Shown here in pieces: positions 47,740-57,135 of a stretch of 60,791 nt of DNA (position 1 is its first letter; every line of letters begins with the position of its first letter). The DNA is from JAZDLR01 sp964540995 (lineage in GTDB: Bacteria; Patescibacteriota; Patescibacteriia; UBA1558; 2-01-FULL-52-15): positions 1-60,791 of the forward strand of contig CAZIOU010000005.1 of assembly GCA_964540995.1 (NCBI GenBank). The letters are read 5' to 3'. A program made the position numbers and the translations under genes. The notes beneath the pieces were generated by a model, which did not search any database, was not told the DNA's origin, and was given only the letters and a program-made list of their open reading frames with translations.

Positions 47740-49092
47740 TTACCCTTGTATCTTGTCTTGTATAAAGGTACGGACTTGGTCGATGCTGATACGCTCTTGC
47801 AACATCGTGTCGCGGTCGCGTACCGTTACTTTCTTATCTTCCAAAGAATCAAAATCAACCGTCACGCAATAAGGCGTACCAATCTCATCCTGACGACGAT
47901 AGCGCTTACCAATACTACCGGTTTCATCGTACTGCGTACGGAATTGCTTAGCTAAATCTTGAAATAACGGTTCAGACACTGATTGTAACTCGGGCTTCTT
48001 GGACAGAGGCAACACCGCTACCTTGATCGGGGCTAAGCGTTTATCTAAACGTAAGACCGTCTCGATCTCCTTGGAGCTTTCTGTCGTGGTACTACGGCCA
48101 CCTTCGATTTCTTCGTAGGCTTCCATCAAGAAAGCCAACGTCGCTCGGTCAGCACCAGAAGAAGTTTCGATAATATACGGGATATAATCGCTATTGTCTT
48201 CCGCTTTGACACCCAAATTCTGCTTGGAATATTCCTGATGGCGCGACAGATCCCAGTCTCCTCGATTATGAATACCTTCCATTTCTTTGAATCCATCATT
48301 ATCGTCACTAAAATCAAATTTGTACTCAATATCATAGGCCGCACGAGCATAATGAGCTCGTTTGTTGGCTGGGTGCTCGAATAATCGTAGGTGATCAGCC
48401 TTGATACCCAAATCTTGGTACCACTGCATGCGAGTAGCTTTCCACTGATCAAATGTTGCGTCAGCCAATGATGGCGGCAAGAAATACTGCATCTCCATCT
48501 GTTCGAATTCGCGCATACGGAAAGTAAAGTTCTTAGCCGTTATTTCATTGCGGAAGGCCTTACCAACTTGAGCAATACCAAAAGGCGGCTTGAGACGCAT
48601 ACTTTCCATCACATTCAAGAAGTTGAGGTAAATTCCCTGACAAGTCTCTCCCCGTAAATAAGCATCTTGCTTCTGTCCATCGACGACGCCTAACTCTGTC
48701 TTCATCAATAAATTAAAAGATCGTGGTTCGGTGAAGTCGCCGCCACAATTGGGGCATTTAATATCAGCAATAGATTTACCAGTCTCTTCTTCTAAATGAT
48801 CAGCTCGGAAGCGCATCTTACATTTCTTACAGTCAACCAAAGGATCGGTGAAATTCTCCAGATGACCAGAGGCCTTCCAGACAATCTCTGGTGTCAGGAT
48901 AGCTGAGTCCAGACCAACGATATCGCGTCGGCTAGTCATAGCCCGCCACCAAGCCTGCTTAACATTATTCTTCAATTCCACGCCCAAAGGGCCGTAATCA
49001 TAGGTTGCGGCTAAGCCACCATAAATCTCGGCCGAAGGGTAGATAAAACCACGGCGCTTAGCGAGGTTGATAACTTTTTCGATAGTTCTCAT
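47740..49092 (-). CDS. glyS: Glycyl-tRNA synthetase, dimeric (eukaryote/archaeal-like) type
   Basis: Class II alpha2-type GlyRS, unlike the E. coli alpha2-beta2 form. The 450-residue protein has the N-terminal KRRGFIYPSAEIYGGLAATY and DYGPLGVELKNN, motif 2 in GKAFRNEITAKNFTFRMREF, and EQMEMQYFLPP, a family hallmark. An inserted zinc site CKKCKMRF and CPNCGGDF is present. The C-terminal anticodon-binding domain has APIKVAVLPLSKK and SIGKRYRRQDEIGTPYCVTV. No SD. Two zinc-ribbon genes follow. Confidence 0.96.
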   Translation of the reverse strand: MRTIEKVINLAKRRGFIYPSAEIYGGLAATYDYGPLGVELKNNVKQAWWRAMTSRRDIVGLDSAILTPEIVWKASGHLENFTDPLVDCKKCKMRFRADHLEEETGKSIADIKCPNCGGDFTEPRSFNLLMKTELGVVDGQKQDAYLRGETCQGIYLNFLNVMESMRLKPPFGIAQVGKAFRNEITAKNFTFRMREFEQMEMQYFLPPSLADATFDQWKATRMQWYQDLGIKADHLRLFEHPANKRAHYARAAYDIEYKFDFSDDNDGFKEMEGIHNRGDWDLSRHQEYSKQNLGVKAEDNSDYIPYIIETSSGADRATLAFLMEAYEEIEGGRSTTTESSKEIETVLRLDKRLAPIKVAVLPLSKKPELQSVSEPLFQDLAKQFRTQYDETGSIGKRYRRQDEIGTPYCVTVDFDSLEDKKVTVRDRDTMLQERISIDQVRTFIQDKIQG

Positions 49093-49189
49093 TGGAGGCA
49101 GTATAATGAAAGTTTATAGAGACTGCAAGTATTTAAGTTCTGTCCGGACACCGGATAGCGGATAGCGGATACCCTTGTAATTCTAAATT

Positions 49190-51892
49190 TTAGTTAAATT
49201 TTTCCGCTTTCTCAACTTCAATCACCCCACCCGGTTTCAACACTACCCGATCTCGACGGCCCAAACTACCCTTGAGCAAATATTGAGCCAAAGCATTATC
49301 GACACGTTCTTGGATGACGCGACGCAGTGGCCGTGCCCCAAAGACTGGATCGTAGCCAGCTTGAGCTAATTCTGCTTGAGCCTCTGGTGAAACAGTGAGG
49401 TGAATACCTTTGAGCTCCAAACGCTTAGCTACTCCTTGCAACATCAATCCAGCTACCAACAACAATTCCTTTTCCTGTAGCGGTTTGAAGACGACGATAC
49501 CATCGAAGCGATTGAGAAATTCTGGAGCGAAATAGCGCGTCAGCTCTTCTTTGACAATATGATCCTTGATCGTATCAAGAGCAATATTCTGAGCTACTTG
49601 TTGTTGGATATAGAGACTAGCAGCATTGGTCGTGGCGATGATAATCGTATTAGTAAAATCAATTACCCGACCCAAAGCATCCGTTAATCTACCATCTTCC
49701 ATCACTTGGAGGAAAATATTGAGAATATCTTTGTGAGCTTTGTCGATTTCATCCAGCAGTAGTACGGCAAATGGCGTCTTGCGCACCGCTTCTGTCAGGA
49801 TGCCGCCCTGACCAGAGCCAGGCATACCGATCAATCGAGCCACACTGTCTTGGAGTTGGTATTCACTCATATCGAGTCGGATCATCTTGGTCTCATCGCC
49901 GAAATAGCTCTCAGCTACCGCTTTGGCGAGTTCCGTCTTACCGACACCGGTCGGTCCGGCGAATAGTAGGTTAACGATGGGACGCTTCAGATCGCGCAGT
50001 TCGGTACGAGCGCGCTGCAAAGCATTAACGACCAACTTGACCGCTTCTTCTTGACCAACGATACGACGATGGATAATTTCTTCCAATTGTAATAATTTGG
50101 ACGACTCGGCCACAGTGATCTGCGACAAAGGAATATTGGTTTTATTGGATACTACTTGGGCTACATCTTCGGCCATTACCAGAGCAAACTGATTCTTATT
50201 CCGCGCTCCTACATTGGAAGCTACTTCTTGAATTACTGTAATGGCTTTGGCTGGCAGAAACTGATCATGGACATAACGATGCGAGAGTTCTACCGCTTTC
50301 TGCAAAGCACCATAGGTGAAGAATACATTATGCTGTCGCTCGAGATAGCCAACATTGGCTTCCAGTATTTTGATAGTTTCCGCTTCATCTGGTTCATCAA
50401 TTTTCAAAGTAGCAAATCCCGACATCAAGCTACTTTGCTCGATGTAAGCAGTGAAATCTTTGGGTGTGGTCGTTGCCAGCAGGACAATCCGCGGATCACG
50501 AATCTGTTCACTCAAAACTTCTGCCAGATCGACATTCTCCGTGCCAGCCGAACCGACACCGACGATATTATGAATATTTTCGATATACAAAATGATGTTA
50601 CCAGAACGGATAGCTTCATTGGTGATGGCTAATAATCGCTGCTGCAATTCTCCAGTTTCAGTAGCACCAGCCACGAGCTGTGATACCGAGATACTGACCA
50701 AGCGTTTGTCCTGAAGATACGACGGCACATCTTCAGCTGTCATACGCAGAGCCAAAGCATCAACTAAACTCTCTTTGCCCACACCCATCTCACCCACTAA
50801 TAGAATGGCTGATTTGCCAGCTTCTAATAGCCGGTACAACTGATCAGTGTAATTAGCCCGATCAATCGACAAGGGCACACCACCGCTGCGAGCGACAGCT
50901 GTCAGATCAGTACCGAAACGATCCAAAACTGGTGTCGCAGTCGCTGTATAAGAACGATTGATGGGACCTTTGGGCTTATGATGAGACTCATGACGATAGC
51001 GACGGTACTGATCAACTAGGCGACGCTCCATCTCCACCCACAGCAGCACACTCTGAACTACTTCCAGATCAACTTTGTAATCATCAAGCACCTCGACGAT
51101 GCGCTCATCACTGGTGACCAAACTGGCAAAAATATCAGTAATTTCTATTCGCTTGTGATTCTGCTCAACTGCGGTAACGAAAGCTTGGAGCAACACATTC
51201 ATCGTGGCTGTCGAGAATCCCCGCTCCTTAGACTGGCTAATTGATTTACCATTGATGGTGGCAATGCTGGCGCGAATATGTCGCATATCAATACCCAATC
51301 GCGCTCCAACCAAGACTACATCTGTCTGATCTAATATGGATTGAAAAAGGTGTAGTGGCTCAACTGGTTCTCGATGACTAGCCACGCTGCTATTCCAGAC
51401 CAAATCAAGATAACGAATTACTTCCGGCGCCAGATAATCGGCGATATTAATCTTCTTGCCCGCTGCTTTCAACAGCTTGACATCAATGTGCTTATATTCA
51501 CTAGCTGACCGCGATAAACGATACCAGAGATAACAATGTGTAACGATCAACAACCAAAATAAAATAATCGCTAGATCATTACCATACAGTAGCCGGTGAC
51601 CCAACAACCCAATATTCTGATCAGCTGCTAGAAGCAAACGCCAGACATTGATAATGTTGGCTACCAAAGCAACAAAAAGCAGACCGTTAATACCGGCTGA
51701 AACTGCGAACCGTAAGCGTCGTAGAGCGGTATGCAAGATACTCAACGGGTAGTGCCAGAAAAGGTAATTGGAACGAAAGACATAGGTCAGACCGCTCCCC
51801 TGACACTCACCACAAGTCATCACTCCTTGTCGACCACTGCCATGACAAGCGGAGCAATTCTGAAACTGAATCTGTTCTGGTACGGAGCTCAT
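49190..51892 (-). CDS. Membrane-anchored Clp/Hsp100 ATPase with DnaJ-type zinc finger
   Basis: A 900-residue double-AAA+ protein with a remarkable N-terminus. Cys13, 16, 27 and 30 (CSACHGSG and CGECQGSG) match two CxxCxGxG repeats of a DnaJ zinc centre. Two hydrophobic segments follow (about 64-84 and 104-126). A Clp N-like helical region spans about 150-310. AAA1 has a Walker A GEMGVGKES and ILYIENIHN; AAA2 has GPTGVGKTE, VLLLDEIDKAHKDI and the C-terminal FGARPLRRVIQERVDN. It would unfold proteins at the membrane. No IGF/LGF ClpP loop was identified and no clpP is in the window. It overlaps its membrane partner gene by 4 nt. No SD. Confidence 0.9.
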   Translation of the reverse strand: MSSVPEQIQFQNCSACHGSGRQGVMTCGECQGSGLTYVFRSNYLFWHYPLSILHTALRRLRFAVSAGINGLLFVALVANIINVWRLLLAADQNIGLLGHRLLYGNDLAIILFWLLIVTHCYLWYRLSRSASEYKHIDVKLLKAAGKKINIADYLAPEVIRYLDLVWNSSVASHREPVEPLHLFQSILDQTDVVLVGARLGIDMRHIRASIATINGKSISQSKERGFSTATMNVLLQAFVTAVEQNHKRIEITDIFASLVTSDERIVEVLDDYKVDLEVVQSVLLWVEMERRLVDQYRRYRHESHHKPKGPINRSYTATATPVLDRFGTDLTAVARSGGVPLSIDRANYTDQLYRLLEAGKSAILLVGEMGVGKESLVDALALRMTAEDVPSYLQDKRLVSISVSQLVAGATETGELQQRLLAITNEAIRSGNIILYIENIHNIVGVGSAGTENVDLAEVLSEQIRDPRIVLLATTTPKDFTAYIEQSSLMSGFATLKIDEPDEAETIKILEANVGYLERQHNVFFTYGALQKAVELSHRYVHDQFLPAKAITVIQEVASNVGARNKNQFALVMAEDVAQVVSNKTNIPLSQITVAESSKLLQLEEIIHRRIVGQEEAVKLVVNALQRARTELRDLKRPIVNLLFAGPTGVGKTELAKAVAESYFGDETKMIRLDMSEYQLQDSVARLIGMPGSGQGGILTEAVRKTPFAVLLLDEIDKAHKDILNIFLQVMEDGRLTDALGRVIDFTNTIIIATTNAASLYIQQQVAQNIALDTIKDHIVKEELTRYFAPEFLNRFDGIVVFKPLQEKELLLVAGLMLQGVAKRLELKGIHLTVSPEAQAELAQAGYDPVFGARPLRRVIQERVDNALAQYLLKGSLGRRDRVVLKPGGVIEVEKAEKFN

Positions 51893-52260
51893 AAGAAAAA
51901 GGATAATAATCGAACAACGACCAAAACTGGCAACCCCATCCAGACGATGATCAGCAAGAAATCAATAGCCAATAGTCCCAGCATGTAGATCGATCGACCG
52001 AACAGAATAGCCAAACGCATGAAGAAACTAATGATCCGTCCCTCACGATCATATTGACTAAACATAGGCAGAAATAAACTGCGCGCCAAAAGACCAAGCG
52101 CTAGGTAGCGTTCACTCGATCTCGCTTGCTGTGCCAATGACATAATCAGCTGACGTAAACCAACTGAATACCACCACAGTGGGAAATACAAAATATCTCC
52201 CACCAGTTCGATTAAAAAATATTTACCGCTAGCCAAAATAATTGACGATCGTACCGCCAT
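51889..52260 (-). CDS. Membrane protein coupled to the Clp-like ATPase
   Basis: The 123-residue protein has an N-terminal amphipathic or membrane part (YFLIELVGDILYFPLWWYSV) and a hydrophobic C-terminal half (AILFGRSIYMLGLLAIDFLL, IIVWMGLPVLVVVRLLSFFL) with two or three helices. Not recognised. Its stop overlaps the Clp-like start as ATGA, so the two are made together and may form one complex. The charged central loop (ARSSERYLALGLLARSLFLP, MFSQYDREGR) probably faces the cytosol. No SD. Confidence 0.8.
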   Translation of the reverse strand: MAVRSSIILASGKYFLIELVGDILYFPLWWYSVGLRQLIMSLAQQARSSERYLALGLLARSLFLPMFSQYDREGRIISFFMRLAILFGRSIYMLGLLAIDFLLIIVWMGLPVLVVVRLLSFFL

Positions 52261-52286
52261 AATTAGCTATAGTATACCACAGGCTC

Positions 52287-53348
52287 TTACTTATTGCAGG
52301 CGCAGATGCGATTGAATCCTGGGATACCGACAGTACCCGTACAGGCACCGCTGCCAGAAGCGCGATAATAACAGGCCGATGTACCAACGTCAAAATAAGG
52401 CGCTTTATTACTAGCAACTGAAGAGCAAATTGAGCAGGTCAAAAAGGCGTTAGCGATTGCACATGAGGCATTATCATTCCAAGTTGATACGGTACACCCC
52501 GCATGACCTGCACATACGGTCGTACAACTAGTTGCGTCATCAGGTGCCTGATACCAGCAGTAACCACCACTATAAACTCCTCCGGAATCACAGGTACCTA
52601 GGCAAGCAGCTTGAGTAATGCAAGCATTGCAACTGGCTGTGTTGCAAGCATACTTACTACTGGTACAGGTAACTCCATCATAGACATAGCCTGCATAGCT
52701 GTAGCTGGCATTATTGGGACAGACAGTACCAGTGTAATCACAGACTTCTGCACCACCGACACTGCCATCACCGCAAGCGACGGAGGCAACGTAGGTTGGT
52801 AAATTGACACGTGAAGCTATCTGTACTGAACCGCTATAACTAGAGCAAGCTCCTAGTATTAGGGTGTTGGTATTGGAACGAGTGATATAATAGCCCGTAT
52901 CGGTCGTCGCTGTTTTGGTCGGATCGATGGGTAAGTCACCCAGATACGGTCCAATGAAATTAGTATCCGTCACCACCTGACACGTATTGGACTGTCCATT
53001 GCAGGTCAAGGTTGAGGACGATGAACAGAGGACATATTTCTGACCCGATTGGATACCAGCAGCCGCGATCTGTGACGGCGGAGCACCATAATCGGCGGTA
53101 TATAGTTCGATCGCCCGAGCGATGGACTCCAGATCGGTCTTGCGTCGAGCATCGTTGCTATCCCCGATACGTTTGGCGGGGTTCAAAGCAACGAATAAGC
53201 CAGCAGCGATGACCGCCACTATACCAATAGTTATAAGTAATTCAATCAGGGTGAAGCCGTGGGTCTGAACTAAATATTTCTCGCGACGAGAAAAAATAAT
53301 CGAAGAGACGATATCAATAGCCCGCTTATAATTTCTAACGGGATTCAT
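52287..53348 (-). CDS. Type IV pseudopilin with extended cysteine-rich region
   Basis: The prepilin signal is THG/FTLIELLITIGIVAVIAA, with a long positively charged leader of about 30 residues starting MNPVRNYKRAID at 53348 (53372 is an alternative start). NPAKRIGDSNDARRKTDLES and YTADYGAPPSQI match the first pseudopilin closely. About 25 Cys follow, with a middle block (CNTASCNACITQAACLGTCD) not present in the first, then the shared module YCWYQAPDD, SCTTVCAGHAGC, TWNDNASC, CYYRASGSGAC and ICACNK. It is likely a secreted disulfide-rich pilus component. The leader begins with the NPVRN wording of a repeat found in related genomes. No SD. Confidence 0.87.
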   Translation of the reverse strand: MNPVRNYKRAIDIVSSIIFSRREKYLVQTHGFTLIELLITIGIVAVIAAGLFVALNPAKRIGDSNDARRKTDLESIARAIELYTADYGAPPSQIAAAGIQSGQKYVLCSSSSTLTCNGQSNTCQVVTDTNFIGPYLGDLPIDPTKTATTDTGYYITRSNTNTLILGACSSYSGSVQIASRVNLPTYVASVACGDGSVGGAEVCDYTGTVCPNNASYSYAGYVYDGVTCTSSKYACNTASCNACITQAACLGTCDSGGVYSGGYCWYQAPDDATSCTTVCAGHAGCTVSTWNDNASCAIANAFLTCSICSSVASNKAPYFDVGTSACYYRASGSGACTGTVGIPGFNRICACNK

Positions 53349-53374
53349 GTCATAATTATAGCACAAATCCACCG

Positions 53375-54505
53375 TTACAACTTTCGTGCCTTGATCGCTT
53401 GTCTAATTAATTGCATCAAACGCAAATAGAAACGTAAATTATGTATCGTGGCCAAGCGTAAGCCCAACATCTCGTCAGTTTTGAACAGATGATAGAGATA
53501 GCCGCGGGTATAGTTGTGGCATAAGGTACAGTCACACATTGGGTCAACTGGCTTCTGATCAGTCCGAAATTTGCTATTGCGAATATTGATCGTGGTATAG
53601 AATTTACCCTTCAGAGTCGATTGACCTTTGGCGGACCAGAGGAAGAGCCTACCATGTCGCGCTTCGCGCGTCGGTATGACACAGTCAAACATATCGATAC
53701 CTCGTTTAACTGCTTCCACGATATTGTCAGGATAGCCAACTCCCATGAGATAACGCGCTTTGTCGCTCGGCAATTCATCGGTAATATAATCTAAAACCTT
53801 ATACATCTCTGGCGCTGGCTCCCCAACAGCCAATCCTCCGACCGCATAGCCATTGAAGTCCATAGCTGTTAATTCCTTAGCGGATCGTAAACGTAAATCT
53901 TTAAAGGTCGAGCCCTGCACAATAGCAAAAAGCAGCTGCTTTTTCAGTTTTGAGTTTCTTGTTTCTAGTTTCTTTTTGTATTCCCAACAAATCTTCGCCC
54001 ACCGTGTCGTCCGTTCTACCGACTGTTCAGCATGCTTACGTGTGGCCGGATAACCAGGGAAATAATCCAGCACCATCATAATATCCGAGCCCAGTGTGGT
54101 CTGAATATCGATAGCTTTCTGCGGTGTTAACAAATGTTTGTCACCATTAATATGCGAGCGGAATTCCACACCATGAGGTAGTAACTTCTTCATGTGACCG
54201 AGGGAGAAAATCTGGAAGCCACCGGAATCAGTCAGGATCGGCAACTTGGTATGCATGAACTGATGCAAGCCACCGAAGCGTTTCATCAGCGTCATACCTG
54301 GCTGTAACAGTAAATGATAGGTATTCGAAAGCGTAATCTGCGCCCCACAGGCTTTAACCTCCTCGACAGTCAATCCCTTGATGGCGGCCTTGGTAGCGAT
54401 CGGCATGAAGAACGGTGTCTCGACCGGACCATGACCAGTGTACAAAACACCCGCACGAGCGCGGGATAGCTTGGATTTGGTTTGTAATTTATAACCCAAT
54501 TTCAT
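53375..54505 (-). CDS. tgt: tRNA-guanine transglycosylase (queuine tRNA-ribosyltransferase)
   Basis: Exchanges guanine-34 for preQ1 in GUN-anticodon tRNAs. The 376-residue protein has LTDSGGFQIFSL with the catalytic Asp, IVQGSTFKDLR, VGGLAVGEP, GVGYPDNIVEAVKRGIDMFD (second Asp, Cys) and the zinc motif CDCTLCHNYTRGYLYHLF. Between WEYKK and QLLFAIVQG is an insert, KLETRNSKLKK, encoded by AAACTAGAAACAAGAAACTC and similar words (53945-53975), like a repeat that has entered the gene. No other queuosine genes are in the window. No SD. Confidence 0.95.
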   Translation of the reverse strand: MKLGYKLQTKSKLSRARAGVLYTGHGPVETPFFMPIATKAAIKGLTVEEVKACGAQITLSNTYHLLLQPGMTLMKRFGGLHQFMHTKLPILTDSGGFQIFSLGHMKKLLPHGVEFRSHINGDKHLLTPQKAIDIQTTLGSDIMMVLDYFPGYPATRKHAEQSVERTTRWAKICWEYKKKLETRNSKLKKQLLFAIVQGSTFKDLRLRSAKELTAMDFNGYAVGGLAVGEPAPEMYKVLDYITDELPSDKARYLMGVGYPDNIVEAVKRGIDMFDCVIPTREARHGRLFLWSAKGQSTLKGKFYTTINIRNSKFRTDQKPVDPMCDCTLCHNYTRGYLYHLFKTDEMLGLRLATIHNLRFYLRLMQLIRQAIKARKL

Positions 54506-54635
54506 TGATTTGATGTATAAGGTAGAAGCTATTTATATTATGTATTATGTATAAAGTATTACGTGAAAGCGAATCTGCTATCTTCCTTCATCATACATTC
54601 TACTTTATACCTAATACCTTCTACTTACTACATAT
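54506..54635. repeat. Intergenic hairpin of TATAAAGTA/TACTTTATA words
   Basis: Left arm GATGTATAAGGTAGAAGCTA, TTATGTATTATGTATAAAGT; right arm TTCATCATACATTCTACTTT, ATACCTAATACCTTCTACTT. One of the longest examples in the window and close in wording to 2580-2648. Confidence 0.75.
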
Positions 54636-56387
54636 CTACTGAACCACCGTTCCCACATCTCCCGATATAGTCGAGCTGACTTGGGAACTGCGTAGAGCAG
54701 AGCTCTTGGTCTGGAAGGGAACATCACCCTGCGCGCTGACACTGACTGGATTGACTAAGGTTAACAATTGACCGACTTGATCTTTGGTTGGCTTGACCAC
54801 AACTTCAAAGGCGGCCTGCAGTGGCGGCAAGGTGGAGCTGAACTGATCAATCTGCCAGGTCAAACGTCGAGAATCGCTATCATAGTTGAGATTCCCTTCA
54901 TCGATCGAATCACTCTTCACATAATTCACATCCGGCGGCAAAATGGCTGACGCGCTAACAGTCGAATACTTGGCAGCACCATTGTCGATCGACCAGATGA
55001 TGACATACTGCGTCGTCTTGTCTACACGCGGTGGTAGCGAACCAGAACCCACTTGCTTACCGGCTAACTGCCAGTAGGCCCCTTGGCTAAATGACAAGCC
55101 ATCACCAATCGAAGCGACTATTAGTGGTGATACCATCTGCCAATTATCCAGACCACCGATCGTCAGCTTAGCAACCGAATCGATAGTTGAGCGGCCTGTC
55201 TTGGCTTTGGACTGAATAGCAATACTCCACTGATAGGTGATCGATTTACCAGCACCCAAGGTCAGACCCTTCCACACTAGATTATTGGCATCGCGAGTAC
55301 CGTCACCTTGGAAGGTCGACCAATCGAGGACATCGCTATCCATCAAGACACTAAGCTGGGCTTCCGTAACATCGAGCGCCGAGCCATTGGTAATTGATAA
55401 TTGATAATTGAGCTTCTGACCCCAATCGGCTGGGAAATCTTTGGTCTTGCCGTTGACTGATAGCTCCATCTGTAATTGCGGATCGATGAGGGCAATATCT
55501 TTGCGCGTCTTCTGTAAATGATAAAGCTTATCACCTTGCTTATCACCAAATTCTACTAACCAATTCTGTGACCGTGTGGCGTCATGAGCGATAGTTCCAT
55601 TGATGACAAAGGTTAGCGACTTGCCAGCATCGATCGGGCCAGTCCAGCTATTGCTAGCGATGACTGGTGTACTGGAGGCGATCGTCAGATCTGGTGGCAA
55701 GGTGAAATCAGCTTGCAGGTTAGAAATAGTGCTGCTCGTCTGATTGGTCACAATGGCGGTTAATTGCAGTTCTTGTCCTGCTAATGCCTTATCTGGAGAT
55801 TGCAACTCAACTTTGAGCTTAGTATCGGTAATATGAGTCGAGATAGTTTTCTTCTCGGTGAAATCAGAGTTAAAATTCTCCGGCGTATAATTGAGACTAA
55901 ATACAGCGTCAGCTACTGCGTCTTTATCCCCTACCAATTGCCCTGTGATGGTCAGCGAAGCTGATTGACCGGCTACTAGATCTGGTAATTTCCAGGTGTT
56001 GGCGAAATTGTCTGTTGCTCCTTGTGTAGCAGTATCGAAATAGAAACCTTCTGGCCACTGCACATCGACTTCGACATTATTCAAAGCGACTTGATCATTG
56101 TTGGTATAGGTCAGATTGTAGGTCAGGGTATCACCTGATAGCGCTTCGCTCGGTCCAGAAACTTCCAAAGTAGCACTGCGTCCTTGGAATCCAGGCAAAC
56201 GATTATTCCACCAATACAATCCTCCGAGACCAGCGATGAAGACTAGGAATAAGAAAATAATCCACGACCGTAAAGGGTGGTGCTTGGGGTGACGCATCGT
56301 CTGATATTCAGTCGGTACAGCCTGTTTGCGACGATTGACGCGGACCGGTTTATCGGCTCGGAATTGAAGACGTTTGGTAGTAAACAT
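54636..56387 (-). CDS. Membrane-anchored surface protein with DUF11-like repeats
   Basis: The 583-residue protein has a basic cytosolic N-terminus, one membrane helix (SWIIFLFLVFIAGLGGLYWW, about 41-60), then an extracellular region of several Ig-like beta domains of about 120 residues. Repeating units have the pattern SGDTLTYNLTYTNNDQVALN..V, G.SASLTITGQL and similar, as in the DUF11/conserved repeat family. A LNYQLSITNG stretch is encoded by tandem AATTATCAATT words (55384-55412). No LPXTG anchor. It could be part of the S-layer or an adhesin. It overlaps recO by 38 nt. No SD. Confidence 0.8.
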   Translation of the reverse strand: MFTTKRLQFRADKPVRVNRRKQAVPTEYQTMRHPKHHPLRSWIIFLFLVFIAGLGGLYWWNNRLPGFQGRSATLEVSGPSEALSGDTLTYNLTYTNNDQVALNNVEVDVQWPEGFYFDTATQGATDNFANTWKLPDLVAGQSASLTITGQLVGDKDAVADAVFSLNYTPENFNSDFTEKKTISTHITDTKLKVELQSPDKALAGQELQLTAIVTNQTSSTISNLQADFTLPPDLTIASSTPVIASNSWTGPIDAGKSLTFVINGTIAHDATRSQNWLVEFGDKQGDKLYHLQKTRKDIALIDPQLQMELSVNGKTKDFPADWGQKLNYQLSITNGSALDVTEAQLSVLMDSDVLDWSTFQGDGTRDANNLVWKGLTLGAGKSITYQWSIAIQSKAKTGRSTIDSVAKLTIGGLDNWQMVSPLIVASIGDGLSFSQGAYWQLAGKQVGSGSLPPRVDKTTQYVIIWSIDNGAAKYSTVSASAILPPDVNYVKSDSIDEGNLNYDSDSRRLTWQIDQFSSTLPPLQAAFEVVVKPTKDQVGQLLTLVNPVSVSAQGDVPFQTKSSALRSSQVSSTISGDVGTVVQ

Positions 56388-57135
56388 CGGTTAATAAAAA
56401 ACTATACATATCTAAGGTACGAAGTGGCCGCTCCAAGATATCACGGACATAGCGTTGGGTCAGACGCCACCAGGCTTCATCAGCCTTGGCTTGGCGCAGC
56501 TGCTCCACGATCGTTAACCAATTGGTTCCATCCGAGACAGCTAACTCACTAATAGCCTGACGTACGGCTGCGGGCACTAATAAAGGTGATAATTGACTAT
56601 GCTGATCACAGATGAAGCCACTTCCCGGATGATAATAGGTGGCCTGTTCTGCTATTACTGTAGCACAAAGCGCACAGCGCTGAAATGAAGCTTGCCAGCC
56701 AGCCACAGCCAATACGGTCCAGGTGAAGGCACGTACTGCTGCTACCCGATCAGGTAACGGTACTGTCTCATCATGAATCAACGTCAGGATAGCCCAGAGC
56801 AGATGATATTCACGCGCTGACTCTTGGCCTGACACATTGAGTGCCGTCACTAACTCCAAAACAAAAGATTCTAAGAGAGACAACTGCAACGAATCGCTGG
56901 GTCCAAAAGAATTTAAAATCGTCACACCAGCCACATGATCGTGTCGTCCGCGTCCGACTAATAATTTGACCCGATTACCAGGCCAGAGATGACCAGCTAG
57001 TTTACTGGAGCTACGACCAGCGCTCTTAAGTATCAGACGCAACTTGCCTTCCAAGGGTGTCAGTACATAGTACCAGCGGTCAGCTTCGCGCAGCGGTCGT
57101 GATCCCAATACTATAGCTTCAGTCTTGATAGCCAT
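56350..57135 (-). CDS. recO: DNA repair protein RecO
   Basis: RecO helps load RecA at gaps with RecF/RecR. The 261-residue protein has the OB-fold N-terminus (MAIKTEAIVLGSRPLREADR, YYVLTPLEGKLRLILKSAG), a helical middle, and the Cys pair of a zinc site (RCALCATV) with FICDQH later. Length is usual. Its start overlaps the ileS stop by one base (TAATG), and its 3' end overlaps the surface-protein gene by 38 nt. No SD. Confidence 0.93.
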   Translation of the reverse strand: MAIKTEAIVLGSRPLREADRWYYVLTPLEGKLRLILKSAGRSSSKLAGHLWPGNRVKLLVGRGRHDHVAGVTILNSFGPSDSLQLSLLESFVLELVTALNVSGQESAREYHLLWAILTLIHDETVPLPDRVAAVRAFTWTVLAVAGWQASFQRCALCATVIAEQATYYHPGSGFICDQHSQLSPLLVPAAVRQAISELAVSDGTNWLTIVEQLRQAKADEAWWRLTQRYVRDILERPLRTLDMYSFLLTDVYYQTSSIPSR

